20,398 bases of DNA from an uncultured Bacilli bacterium. GTDB lineage: Bacteria; Bacillota_I; Bacilli_A; RF39; UBA660. The first letter of the stretch is position 1; the number at the start of each line of letters is the position of its first letter. Position numbers and translations under genes: made by a program. The stretch lies in contig CALVRQ010000030.1 of NCBI GenBank assembly GCA_944358685.1, forward strand, positions 1 through 20,398, given 5' to 3'. Below the pieces are notes generated by a model that saw only the letters and a list, made by a program, of their open reading frames with translations, was not told the origin of the DNA and searched no databases. Shown piece by piece: positions 7,883-14,709 of the stretch.

Positions 7883-8107
7883 ATGAAAAAAGAACAATTT
7901 ACATTCATAAATGATGGAAACGGAATTGAAGGAATTATATCTAAAGGTCATATTGATAAAGAAGAATCATCTAAACCTAAAGTATTAATTCAAAAGAAAA
8001 ATTCAGAACTTGTCTGGGACCCAGTTTTCGAATGTTTTGTACCCAAAAAAGATGATAACACTTTAGAAAAAGGTACCGTTTCTATACAACAAAAACATGT
8101 CAAATAA
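7883..8107 (+). CDS. Orphan small protein (74 aa)
   Basis: A small soluble protein I do not recognise, with no signal peptide, membrane segment or cysteine pair. Two segments stand out: an N-terminal part MKKEQFTFINDGNGIEGIIS and a Trp-containing motif ELVWDPVFECFVPKKD (about residues 41-56) that could be a beta hairpin. The rest is polar and charged. AGGAGGGG lies 6-8 nt before ATG 7883. The gene is monocistronic, with a perfect promoter directly upstream and a terminator overlapping its stop, so high expression is expected. The composition does not suggest a toxin or ribosomal protein. Confidence 0.8.
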   Translation: MKKEQFTFINDGNGIEGIISKGHIDKEESSKPKVLIQKKNSELVWDPVFECFVPKKDDNTLEKGTVSIQQKHVK

Positions 8108-8135
8108 AAGTGCTATTTCAATAATAGTACTTTTT
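8106..8135 (+). terminator. Intrinsic terminator of the 74-residue orphan
   Basis: A 12-bp stem with one G-T pair (8106-8117 with 8123-8134) and a 5-nt loop is followed by a T-run to 8135. Its 5' arm begins within the TAA stop (8105-8107). Confidence 0.85.
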
Positions 8136-8148
8136 CTGTAATAAAATA

Positions 8149-8157
8149 TGCTATAAT
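8149..8157 (+). promoter_or_regulatory. Extended -10 promoter of lemA-DUF2207
   Basis: TGC followed by TATAAT (8152-8157) is an extended -10 element. No strong -35 is seen, because that position falls in the preceding terminator. The transcript would have a leader of about 45 nt before lemA. Confidence 0.6.
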
Positions 8158-8211
8158 AAACATAGAGTAAATAGCAAGCATATATTTATTCAAATAAGGG
8201 AGGAAATTAAA

Positions 8212-8760
8212 ATGATTATGTATATTGTAATAGCTATAGTCGCTATAATTTTAATCTATGCACTTGTAACCTATAATAGTTTTGTGAAACTAAATAACTC
8301 ACTAAAAGAAGCATTCTCTACAATGGACGTATACCTAAAGAAAAGATGGGATTTAATTCCTAACTTAGTAGAAACAGTAAAAGGTTATGCTAAACACGAA
8401 GAAAACACCTTAAAAGAAGTTGTTGAACTTAGAAACACTAGTTATGACTCAATGTCAAGTAATGAAAAAATAAAAGCAAATCAAACCTTGTCTAAAGATA
8501 TAAATAAGATAATGCTTCTAGCTGAAAGCTATCCAGATTTAAAAGCAAGTACCAATTTTCAACAATTATCATCAGAATTAGCCAAAACCGAAGAAGATAT
8601 TGCCAATGCTAGAAAATATTATAATGCTGTAACAGAACAATTCAATAACAAAGTAGAAATGTTTCCAAGTAATATTTTTGCCAAATTATACGGCTACAAA
8701 CACCAAAACATGTTTGAGATAGATAAAAGTGAACGTGAAAACGTTAAAGTTTCGTTTTAA
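8212..8760 (+). CDS. lemA: LemA family protein
   Basis: A 182-residue membrane-anchored helical protein. One N-terminal membrane segment (about 3-20) is followed by the family signature: YNSFVKLNNSLKEAFSTMDV, then KKRWDLIPNLVETVKGYAKHE. A helical remainder includes the conserved ARKYYN. The length fits the family. LemA is widespread but of unclear biochemical function; the N-terminus is usually outside. GGGAGG (8198-8203) lies 8 nt before ATG 8212. Its partner 3 nt away on is a DUF2207 protein, a pairing common in bacteria. Confidence 0.93.
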   Translation: MIMYIVIAIVAIILIYALVTYNSFVKLNNSLKEAFSTMDVYLKKRWDLIPNLVETVKGYAKHEENTLKEVVELRNTSYDSMSSNEKIKANQTLSKDINKIMLLAESYPDLKASTNFQQLSSELAKTEEDIANARKYYNAVTEQFNNKVEMFPSNIFAKLYGYKHQNMFEIDKSERENVKVSF

Positions 8761-8775
8761 ATTGTGAGAAATAAT

Positions 8776-10695
8776 ATGACAAAAATAAGCAAAAAAATAT
8801 TTGGAACTATATTAATTATATTATCTTTATTTTTACCTATTAATGCTTTAGCTATAAATACTCAAAATGATACTTTAAAAACACCAAGCACAAATTCATT
8901 TTTTAGTGAATATGATTATGTAATTGATGCATATGACGTCAATATAGTTGTCAATGAAAATAATTCATTTGATATTACTGAAACCATTATCACCTATTTT
9001 AATGTTCCAAAACATGGGATATATAGGAAAATACCACTAAACAATAAAATTGTTAGACTAGACGGCACCTCATCGACAAACCGTGCCAAAATTTCTAATT
9101 TAACGGTTAATACTACATATGAAACATCCAAATCAAATGGTGTATATAATATTCAAATGGGAGACGCTGATAAAACAGTAACCGGAAGTCAAACATACGT
9201 AATTAAATATAACTATAATATTGGAAAAGACCCAATAAAAAATTATGATGAACTATATTACAATATTATTGGTGATGAATGGGATACATCCATTGAACAC
9301 GTAACATTTACTATTACAATGCCTAAAGAATTTGATAAAAGTAAATTAGGATTTTCTCACGGCCGTGTTGGCTTTGTAGATAGTAATGATGTTTTTTATC
9401 AGGTAAATGGTAACGTAATTACAGGACAATATAATGGAAAATTAAATAAGGGAGAAGCATTAACCGTTAGATGTGAATTGCCAGAAGGTTATTTCGCTTT
9501 TGCTCAAAGTAACTTAAATATTTTAGATTATTTAATTTTAATAATTCCAATCATCGGTTTATTGGTTTCATTTATTTTGTGGTTTATCTTTGGACGTGAT
9601 AAAAAGGTTATTGAAACTGTTGAATTTTATCCACCGAAGGATTTTAATAGTCTAGAAGTAGGTTTCTTATATAAAGGTGTAGCTGACATTAAAGATATAA
9701 CATCACTTTTAATATATTTAGCCGAAAAAGGCTATATTCAGATACTTGAGGAGCCTAATGAATCAAATATATTAAGTCAAGATGTTAAAATCATTAAACT
9801 AAAAGATTATGATAAAAACAATGTTAATGAAAGACTGTTTTTAAACGGCTTATTTGCCAATTCAACTTCTACAAACGGCACATCAACTTATTTATCAGAA
9901 CTTTATAATAAATTTTATAGAACCATTCAAAATATATCACAAAATATTAACACCAAAGAAAATAGAAAAAAAATATTTGAACAACAAGCATCTAGTAAAA
10001 AAATAATCATCATTTTTTTCGCCATTATATCGTTTTTGTTAATTACAACTGTCCCATTTTTCAATTATGGTGATATCGATGATTTCTTACCAGCTTTATT
10101 ATTTCCAGGTTTAGGATTTATAGTTATGATTTTTTGCCTGTTTAAAGGGGCAACTACCTATGCTAAAGTCGTTGGAACTATTTTTGGATTAGTTTATGGT
10201 GGCCTCACATTTATCACAAAAGTCTTACCGGTAATAATTAATGAACCACTTTATATGATAAGTTATTTTACTGGAATTATTTGTATATTTGGTATGTCTA
10301 TATTCTTAATTTTTTTACCAAAACGAAATACATATGGTCTTGAAATATTAGGTAAAATAAAAGGATTTAAAACTTACTTAGAAACTGTCGAAAAAAAGAA
10401 ATTAGAAGCTATGATTATGCAAAATCCTAATTATTTTTATGACATTTTGCCATATACCTATGTCTTAGGTGTCTCTGATAAATGGATAAAAAAATTTGAA
10501 TCAATCACTATGCCAGCACCTGCTTGGTATACAAGTCCTAGGCCATTTAATGTAATTGTCTTTGGCAAATCTATAAATCATACCATGTCACAAGCCAATT
10601 CTGCCATGTCTTCATCTCCAAAATCATCTGGCGGTTCATCTGGTGGAGGCTCAGCTGGTGGTGGCTCCGGCGGTGGCGGTGGCGGTTCATGGTAA
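8776..10695 (+). CDS. DUF2207 domain membrane protein with Gly/Ser-rich tail
   Basis: About 639 residues. A signal peptide (MTKISKKIFGTILIILSLF, ending near INALA) leads to an extracytoplasmic DUF2207 domain with DYDVNIVV-like and YRKIPL motifs. A membrane segment follows near SNLNILDYLILIIPIIG, then a cytoplasmic portion (ETVEFYPPKDFNSLEVGFLY). Further membrane segments precede a C-terminal tail made almost only of Gly and Ser, ending in Trp. This layout is typical of DUF2207/YciQ-type proteins paired with LemA; the function is unknown. No strong ribosome site is present. GTG 8764 could serve as start, but GTGA there is 8 nt before ATG 8776 and gives a cleaner signal peptide, so 8776 is chosen. 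Coupling to lemA, which ends at 8760, probably drives translation. Confidence 0.88.
   Translation: MTKISKKIFGTILIILSLFLPINALAINTQNDTLKTPSTNSFFSEYDYVIDAYDVNIVVNENNSFDITETIITYFNVPKHGIYRKIPLNNKIVRLDGTSSTNRAKISNLTVNTTYETSKSNGVYNIQMGDADKTVTGSQTYVIKYNYNIGKDPIKNYDELYYNIIGDEWDTSIEHVTFTITMPKEFDKSKLGFSHGRVGFVDSNDVFYQVNGNVITGQYNGKLNKGEALTVRCELPEGYFAFAQSNLNILDYLILIIPIIGLLVSFILWFIFGRDKKVIETVEFYPPKDFNSLEVGFLYKGVADIKDITSLLIYLAEKGYIQILEEPNESNILSQDVKIIKLKDYDKNNVNERLFLNGLFANSTSTNGTSTYLSELYNKFYRTIQNISQNINTKENRKKIFEQQASSKKIIIIFFAIISFLLITTVPFFNYGDIDDFLPALLFPGLGFIVMIFCLFKGATTYAKVVGTIFGLVYGGLTFITKVLPVIINEPLYMISYFTGIICIFGMSIFLIFLPKRNTYGLEILGKIKGFKTYLETVEKKKLEAMIMQNPNYFYDILPYTYVLGVSDKWIKKFESITMPAPAWYTSPRPFNVIVFGKSINHTMSQANSAMSSSPKSSGGSSGGGSAGGGSGGGGGGSW
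10627..10692 (+). repeat. Gly/Ser-coding low-complexity tail
   Basis: GGT/GGC and TCA/TCT codons alternate as an imperfect triplet repeat encoding the C-terminal tail of the DUF2207 protein. The stretch is far more GC-rich than its surroundings and could change length by replication slippage. Such a tail is common at the end of DUF2207 and related TPM-domain proteins. Confidence 0.8.
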
Positions 10696-10731
10696 ATCTT
10701 TATAATTGTCAAATAAAGCAAATTAAAAACA

Positions 10732-10760
10732 TTGACAAAAAGCACTTAATGTGTTAACTT
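10732..10760 (+). promoter_or_regulatory. Promoter of secE-nusG
   Basis: A perfect TTGACA (10732-10737), 17-nt spacer, and TGT-TAACTT extended -10 (10752-10760). The -10 hexamer itself is weak (3 of 6). The expected start is near 10767, about 45 nt before secE. Confidence 0.55.
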
Positions 10761-10787
10761 ATTAGTAGACACACAAAAGTGTTTTTT
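10737..10787 (+). terminator. Hairpin/terminator between the DUF2207 gene and secE
   Basis: An 11-bp outer stem with one G-T pair (10737-10747 with 10777-10787), a nested TGTGT/ACACA stem (10750-10754 with 10771-10775), and a T-run at its 3' end. It would terminate the lemA-DUF2207 transcript. Its 5' arm overlaps the secE promoter, so a transcript from that promoter would lack the arm and not be terminated. Confidence 0.55.
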
Positions 10788-10812
10788 ATTTGAAAAAAAG
10801 TAGGTGAGGTAT

Positions 10813-11028
10813 ATGGCTAAAAAAGACAAAAAAAACAATAAGTCAAAAAAAGAAAAAAAGAAATTTTTAGGTGGCCTTCGCAGCGAATTTAGACAAGTCA
10901 GATGGCCTAAGAAAAAAGAAATGTTCAAATATTCATTAGCAGTTTTAGTATGCATCATCGTTTTCGCATTATTCTTTATACTATCAGATGTAATTATTGC
11001 TACTATAAGAACATTATTGGAGGGGTAA
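10813..11028 (+). CDS. secE: Protein translocase subunit SecE
   Basis: A 71-residue SecE of the short Gram-positive type: a Lys-rich N-terminus, the family motif LRSEFRQVRWPKKKEM, and a single membrane segment (about 38-60). SecE clamps the SecY channel in the membrane. AGGTGAGG (10802-10809) is the ribosome site for ATG 10813; the GTG at 10804 lies within it. The rpmG gene found upstream of secE in many Firmicutes is absent. nusG follows 3 nt later. Confidence 0.95.
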   Translation: MAKKDKKNNKSKKEKKKFLGGLRSEFRQVRWPKKKEMFKYSLAVLVCIIVFALFFILSDVIIATIRTLLEG

Positions 11029-11031
11029 TCA

Positions 11032-11556
11032 ATGAAAAAAGAGTGGTATGTCGTTAATACTTATTCAGGACACGAAAATAAAGTAAAAGAAAAACTAGAA
11101 ATGCGTGCTAGTTCAATGGGGATGGAAGATTATATCTTAAGGGTAGTTGTTCCAGAAGAAACAGTTATAGACCAAAATGGAAAAGAAAAGAAAGTTAAAC
11201 TTTTCCCAGGATATATCTTAGTAGAAATGGTTATGACCGATGAAGCTTGGTTCATTGTCAGAAATACCCCTGGTGTTACTGGGTTTATCGGTTCATCTGG
11301 TAAAGGAGCTAAACCATTCCCATTAACTCCAGCTGAAGTTGATAGAATCTTAGGTTCAATGGGCATGAGTAGATTAGACGCTGAAAATGATTTAAAAGAA
11401 GGAGAAAAAGTCAAAGTTGTTTCAGGACCATTCGAAGGCATGTATGGTATTATCAAGTCAGTAAATCTAAAAGAAGCAAAATTAGAAGTTGCTATCGACT
11501 TATTTGGACAAGAAACAATTGTTGAACTTGAATTGTCACAAATTACAAAAGCTTAA
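11032..11556 (+). CDS. nusG: Transcription termination/antitermination factor NusG
   Basis: A 174-residue NusG that binds the RNA polymerase clamp and modulates pausing. The NGN domain is clear: EWYVVNTYSGHENKVKEKLE, LFPGYILVEM and RNTPGVTGFIG. A C-terminal KOW domain starts at about residue 127 (VKVVSGPFEGMYGIIKS). The length is normal. GGAGGGGT precedes ATG 11032, and the gene is co-transcribed with secE. Its stop codon touches the terminator that follows. Confidence 0.97.
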   Translation: MKKEWYVVNTYSGHENKVKEKLEMRASSMGMEDYILRVVVPEETVIDQNGKEKKVKLFPGYILVEMVMTDEAWFIVRNTPGVTGFIGSSGKGAKPFPLTPAEVDRILGSMGMSRLDAENDLKEGEKVKVVSGPFEGMYGIIKSVNLKEAKLEVAIDLFGQETIVELELSQITKA

Positions 11557-11584
11557 AGTAGCACTCCAAAATGTTACTTTTTTC
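11555..11584 (+). terminator. Intrinsic terminator of secE-nusG
   Basis: A 9-bp stem with one G-T pair (11555-11563 with 11572-11580) and an 8-nt loop is followed by a T-run to 11584. The 5' arm begins in the nusG TAA stop. The next 65 or so nt to the rplK promoter are very A/T-rich and contain no other feature I can see. Confidence 0.82.
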
Positions 11585-11650
11585 TTATGTTTAATTTAAA
11601 AAAAGTAATATTAAAAAATAAAAAAAATACTATATAAATATCAAAAAAAG

Positions 11651-11679
11651 TTTACAATCACTTTAAAATGTGCTATTAT
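11651..11679 (+). promoter_or_regulatory. Promoter of rplK-rplA
   Basis: TTTACA (11651-11656), 17-nt spacer, TATTAT (11674-11679) preceded by TGC (extended -10). An A-rich tract upstream (about 11600-11650) may act as an UP element. The leader to rplK is about 100 nt. Confidence 0.8.
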
Positions 11680-11709
11680 TAATACGCTATATTATTTTGA
11701 TATAGAGAA

Positions 11710-11756
11710 GTGGGAGATTACCAAATGAGAAAAAAGCGGATAATCATTGGAACCAC
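11710..11756 (+). promoter_or_regulatory. Candidate L1-binding mRNA site in the rplK leader
   Basis: GTGG (11710-11713) can pair with CCAC (11753-11756). After an asymmetric internal loop (GA opposite ATTGGAA), a second helix GATTA-CC (11716-11722) pairs with GG-A-TAATC (11738-11745). Two helices around an asymmetric loop, beginning GTGGGAG, is the layout of ribosomal protein L1 sites in 23S rRNA and in its own mRNA. L1 binding would repress translation of the operon. Confidence 0.6.
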
Positions 11757-11786
11757 CCACGAAAAAATTTATAGGAGGTGTTTTTC

Positions 11787-12221
11787 GTGGCAAAAGATGC
11801 AACTAATAAAATTAAGAAAATTAAGATTCAAATTCCTGCTGGAAAAGCAACACCAGCTCCACCAGTTGGTACAGCATTAGGACCTGCAGGAATCAACTTA
11901 GGAGAATTTTGTACAAAATTTAACGATGCAACAAAAGATAAGATGGGAGATATATTGCCAGTTGAAATTACTGTTAATGAAGATAGAAGTTTCAGCTTTG
12001 TAGTTAAAACCCCACCAGCAGCATTCTTAATTAAGAAAGCTTGCGGTATCAAGAAAGGTTCAGTTAATGGTAAAAAAGATACTGTCGCAACTTTATCTAA
12101 AGACAAACTAAGAGAAATTGCTGAGACAAAATTACCAGATTTAAACTGCTATACTGTAGAAGATGCAATGAAGATCATCGAAGGTACTGCATTAAATATG
12201 GGCGTTAAAATTGAAGACTAA
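11787..12221 (+). CDS. rplK: 50S ribosomal protein L11
   Basis: A 144-residue L11, part of the GTPase-associated centre of the large subunit. The signature [28 protein letters not shown] is present in consecutive segments, and the C-terminal RNA-binding domain is intact. The start is GTG 11787: AGGAGGTG (11773-11780) lies 6 nt before it, and the next in-frame ATG is inside the protein. The GTG at 11778 is part of the ribosome site. It is the first gene of the L11 operon. Confidence 0.97.
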   Translation: MAKDATNKIKKIKIQIPAGKATPAPPVGTALGPAGINLGEFCTKFNDATKDKMGDILPVEITVNEDRSFSFVVKTPPAAFLIKKACGIKKGSVNGKKDTVATLSKDKLREIAETKLPDLNCYTVEDAMKIIEGTALNMGVKIED

Positions 12222-12233
12222 AACCCATGCTAT

Positions 12234-12260
12234 GTGGGAGGAACAATCCGCAAAAACCAC
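12234..12260 (+). promoter_or_regulatory. Second candidate L1-binding site, rplK-rplA intergenic
   Basis: GTGGGAGG (12234-12241) and CCAC (12257-12260) bracket a short segment with CC at 12248-12249, giving a GTGG/CCAC helix and a small inner GG/CC helix. It shares GTGGGAG and a terminal CCAC with the rplK leader site. It sits directly before AAGGAGG of rplA, where L1 binding could block initiation. Confidence 0.55.
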
Positions 12261-12274
12261 AAGGAGGTAAAAAA

Positions 12275-12970
12275 ATGAAAAAAGGTAAAAAATATTTAGC
12301 ACAAGCTGAAAAGTTTGACAAAAATAAACTTTACACTAAAGAAGAAGCTATTAAATTAGTAAAAGAAACTTCTTATGCAGGCTTTGATGCATCAGTAGAA
12401 GTAGCTATGCACTTAAATCTAGATACTAAAAAAGCTGACCAACAATTAAGAGGTGCAGTAGTTTTGCCAAAAGGAACTGGTAAAACTAAAAAAGTTCTAG
12501 TTATCGCTAAAGGTGAAGCTGCCAAAGCAGCAAAAGAAGCTGGTGCAGATTATGTTGGAGATACTGACATAATCGAAAAAATCCAAAAGGAAAACTGGTT
12601 CGACTTTGATAGCTTAATTGCTACTCCAGATATGATGCCTGCTTTAGGTAAAATCGGTCGTATTTTAGGACCAAAAGGTTTAATGCCAAATCCTAAAACT
12701 GGTACTGTTACCATGGATACTAAAAAAGCTGTTGAAGAAGTTAAAAAAGGTAGAGTTGAATACCGTACAGACTCTTACGGAAATGTTCACGCCTTAATTG
12801 GTAAAGTTTCATTTAGTGATGAAGATTTATTAGAAAATTTAAAAACCTTTGTTACTTTAATTATCAAGTCAAAACCAAGTGTTGTTAAAGGAACTTATGT
12901 TAAAAATATTTCACTTTCATCAACTATGGGACCTGGTATTAAAGTAGATGTAACTAGTTTTGACAAATAA
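12275..12970 (+). CDS. rplA: 50S ribosomal protein L1
   Basis: A 231-residue L1 that forms the mobile L1 stalk and moves tRNA through the E site. Visible are [20 protein letters not shown], the [12 protein letters not shown] strand, [16 protein letters not shown] and the C-terminal [13 protein letters not shown] 12275 is chosen because AAGGAGG (12261-12267) is 7 nt upstream and L1 proteins start here; a longer frame from 12227 would run through the regulatory site. L1 probably represses its own operon. The last codons TTT GAC AAA double as a -35 element. Confidence 0.97.
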   Translation: MKKGKKYLAQAEKFDKNKLYTKEEAIKLVKETSYAGFDASVEVAMHLNLDTKKADQQLRGAVVLPKGTGKTKKVLVIAKGEAAKAAKEAGADYVGDTDIIEKIQKENWFDFDSLIATPDMMPALGKIGRILGPKGLMPNPKTGTVTMDTKKAVEEVKKGRVEYRTDSYGNVHALIGKVSFSDEDLLENLKTFVTLIIKSKPSVVKGTYVKNISLSSTMGPGIKVDVTSFDK

Positions 12971-12988
12971 TCAAAGCTATGCTATAAT
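12960..12988 (+). promoter_or_regulatory. Perfect consensus promoter of rplJ-rplL, -35 inside rplA
   Basis: TTGACA (12960-12965) is formed by the last codons of rplA. After 17 nt comes TATAAT (12983-12988), with TGC in front (extended -10). The expected start is near 12995, at the beginning of the L10 leader. Confidence 0.88.
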
Positions 12989-13002
12989 TAATTCGTAATT
13001 TA

Positions 13003-13097
13003 ATTATGCCGTAGACAGTAGGTGCTTTAAAGCTTAATTTCCTACCGAGACATTGAATAAAGTCTTTTAGCTCTGGCATAATACCCAGAGCTTTTTT
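13003..13097 (+). ncRNA. L10 leader (rplJL autoregulatory attenuator)
   Basis: This matches the known Firmicutes L10 leader in sequence and position. The conserved GTAGACAGTAGGTGC begins at 13011, GTAGG (13018-13022) pairs with CCTAC (13041-13045), and a terminator sits at the 3' end. An 8-nt perfect match joins ATTATGCC (13003-13010) to GGCATAAT (13075-13082). That helix would take the terminator's loop and two bases of its 5' stem, so the two folds exclude each other. L10-(L12)4 binding to the leader is known in this family to favour termination. Confidence 0.9.
13069..13097 (+). terminator. Attenuator terminator of rplJL
   Basis: A perfect 8-bp GC-containing stem AGCTCTGG/CCAGAGCT (13069-13076 with 13085-13092), 8-nt loop, then six T. 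It lies before the rplJ start, so it acts as a regulated attenuator rather than an operon end. Confidence 0.9.
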
Positions 13098-13130
13098 GTA
13101 GCGGCAAATGGAAAGAGAGGTGCAAAGGAC

Positions 13131-13631
13131 TTGGCTAACCAAAAAATCTTAGACAAAAAACAAGAAATCATCGATGAAATTGCTGAAAAAACTAAAAACG
13201 CTTCAGCAATGGTTTTATTCGAATATCAAGGATTAACTGTTGAAGAAACTAATGAACTAAGAAGAGCTTTAAAAGAATCAGATTCAGAATTTAAAATTTA
13301 CAAAAACACTTTAGTTAAAAGAGCTTTTGATTCGTTAAAAATTGACTTAGACGAAAATTTAAAAGGTCCAAAAGCAATGGCTTTTGGAACAGATGCTGTT
13401 GCTCCAGTTAAAGTTTTATACGACTTTGCTAAGAAGCATCCAGCTTTAGTTGTAAAAGCAGGTTTAATTGATGGTGAAAAAACTGATGAAGCAAAACTTT
13501 TAGAACTATCAAAATTGCCATCAAGAGATGGATTACTTACAATGCTTGCAAGTGGACTTATCTACCCACTTAAGAGTTTATCTATATGCTTAGATTTATA
13601 TAAACAAAATTTAGAAAAAGAACAAAATTAG
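13131..13631 (+). CDS. rplJ: 50S ribosomal protein L10
   Basis: A 166-residue L10, the base of the L7/L12 stalk, and a repressor of its own operon through the leader. Typical motifs are ASAMVLFEYQGLTVEETNEL, LRRALKESDSEFKIYKNTL and a helical C-terminus that binds L12 dimers. The start codon is TTG 13131. AGAGAGGTG (13114-13122) lies 8 nt upstream, L10 proteins align from this point, and the next in-frame ATG is about 24 codons in, inside the conserved core. Confidence 0.96.
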   Translation: MANQKILDKKQEIIDEIAEKTKNASAMVLFEYQGLTVEETNELRRALKESDSEFKIYKNTLVKRAFDSLKIDLDENLKGPKAMAFGTDAVAPVKVLYDFAKKHPALVVKAGLIDGEKTDEAKLLELSKLPSRDGLLTMLASGLIYPLKSLSICLDLYKQNLEKEQN

Positions 13632-13646
13632 AAAGGAATGATTAAA

Positions 13647-14015
13647 ATGGCAAAAATTAATAAAGATGAATTTATCGCTGGTCTTAAAGAAATGACTATG
13701 CTTGAAGTTATGGAATTAGTAGACGCTATGAAGGAGGAATTTGGTGTTGATCCAAGCGCTGTAGCCGTAGCTGCTGCACCTGCTGCTAGTGAAGAAGCTG
13801 CTGGACCATCTACAGTTACAGTAACATTAACTGCTGCTGGACCTAACAAATTACCAGTTATAAAATTAATCAAAGAAGTAACTGGTCTAGGTTTAAAAGA
13901 AGCTAAAGACATTGCTGATAACGGTGGAGCTATTAAAGAAAATATTCCAACTTCAGAAGCTGAAGAATTAAAAGCTAAGTTTGAAGAAGCTGGCGCAACT
14001 GTTGAAGTTAAATAA
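13647..14015 (+). CDS. rplL: 50S ribosomal protein L7/L12
   Basis: A 122-residue stalk protein that recruits translational GTPases. An N-terminal dimerisation helix (INKDEFIAGLKEMTMLEVME), an Ala-rich hinge (about 38-50), and a C-terminal domain with KLIKEVTGLGLKEAKDI are all present. The GAAAGGA site (13631-13637) is 9 nt before ATG 13647; the ATG at 13638 is too close to it. The Ala-rich hinge causes long frames on the other strand that are not genes. Confidence 0.97.
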   Translation: MAKINKDEFIAGLKEMTMLEVMELVDAMKEEFGVDPSAVAVAAAPAASEEAAGPSTVTVTLTAAGPNKLPVIKLIKEVTGLGLKEAKDIADNGGAIKENIPTSEAEELKAKFEEAGATVEVK

Positions 14016-14029
14016 TTACGAATATTAAG

Positions 14030-14062
14030 AGCCTGCACTATAAAAATATAGTGTGGGCTTTA
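14030..14062 (+). terminator. Terminator with weak T-tract after rplL
   Basis: A 13-bp stem with two G-T pairs (14030-14042 with 14047-14059) and an AAAA loop. The tail has only three T before ACCC, so partial readthrough into the methyltransferase gene is likely. Confidence 0.65.
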
Positions 14063-14086
14063 CCCATTTATTAAAAGGAGCGCAAA

Positions 14087-14671
14087 ATGCCACATTATTT
14101 TACAAATGATTATGTTAAAAGTAATCAAAAAACAGTAAATGTTATAGTTAAAGATACTAAATTATCATTCATTGTTGATAATGGGGTATTTTCCAAAAAA
14201 GGCTTAGACTTTGGTACTAGGACTCTTTTGGAAAGTATCGAATTAAACAAAATCAAAGGGGATATCTTAGACTTTGGTACCGGTTATGGACCAATTGGTA
14301 TTTATTTAAAAAAAGTAACAAATGCCAATATCGACATGATAGATATTAACGAAAGAGCCCTTAATTTAGCTAAAGAAAATGCTAAATTAAATAAAGTAAA
14401 CGTAAATATCTTTAAAAGTAACATCTATGAAAATATAACAAAAAAATATAATGCAATTGTAACGAATCCGCCAATAAGAGTGGGTAAAAAAATACTCTAT
14501 GACATTTTATTTAATGCAAAAAATCACTTAAAAGAAAAAGGAGAACTATGGCTCGTAGTAAACAAAAACCAAGGGGCTAAAACAGTCGCTAGAGATTTGC
14601 AGAGAGACTACGATGTAACCATAGTTACAAAAAATAAGGGTTTTTATATAATATGTGCCAAAAAGCGTTGA
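14087..14671 (+). CDS. RsmC-like class I methyltransferase (YbxB type)
   Basis: A 194-residue SAM-dependent methyltransferase of the small RsmC/YbxB type, placed between rplL and rpoB as in Bacillus. The SAM loop LDFGTGYGPIG starts at Asp62 after residue 61, and an acidic MIDINERAL strand end binds the ribose. The catalytic motif TNPPIR (126-131) is of the NPPY-type for guanine N2 methylation. 16S rRNA G1207 is the likely target by family, not shown here. AAAAGGAGC precedes ATG 14087. No own promoter is seen, so it is probably expressed by readthrough from rplL. Its TGA stop lies within the rpoB -35. Confidence 0.9.
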   Translation: MPHYFTNDYVKSNQKTVNVIVKDTKLSFIVDNGVFSKKGLDFGTRTLLESIELNKIKGDILDFGTGYGPIGIYLKKVTNANIDMIDINERALNLAKENAKLNKVNVNIFKSNIYENITKKYNAIVTNPPIRVGKKILYDILFNAKNHLKEKGELWLVVNKNQGAKTVARDLQRDYDVTIVTKNKGFYIICAKKR

Positions 14672-14696
14672 CTTTTTGAGGTAAAACCTTTATAAT
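14668..14696 (+). promoter_or_regulatory. Promoter of rpoB-rpoC, -35 over the preceding stop
   Basis: TTGACT (14668-14673) contains the TGA stop of the methyltransferase gene. After 17 nt comes a perfect TATAAT (14691-14696). The start is expected near 14703. Confidence 0.85.
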
Positions 14697-14709
14697 TATA
14701 AATTGGCGA

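Noticed and set aside
10706..10738. Inverted repeat TTGTCAA...TTGACAA as an operator for secE
   Set aside because: Only 7 bp with a 19-nt gap in AT-rich DNA, and one half is simply the -35 box; chance is likely.
12227..12274. Longer N-terminus for L1
   Set aside because: The extension runs through the GTGGGAG regulatory site and AAGGAGG, and is unlike any L1 N-terminus.
13628..14038. A 136-codon open frame on the minus strand over rplL
   Set aside because: It mirrors the Ala-rich, stop-poor coding of rplL. It has no ribosome site or recognisable family, and lies fully across an essential gene.
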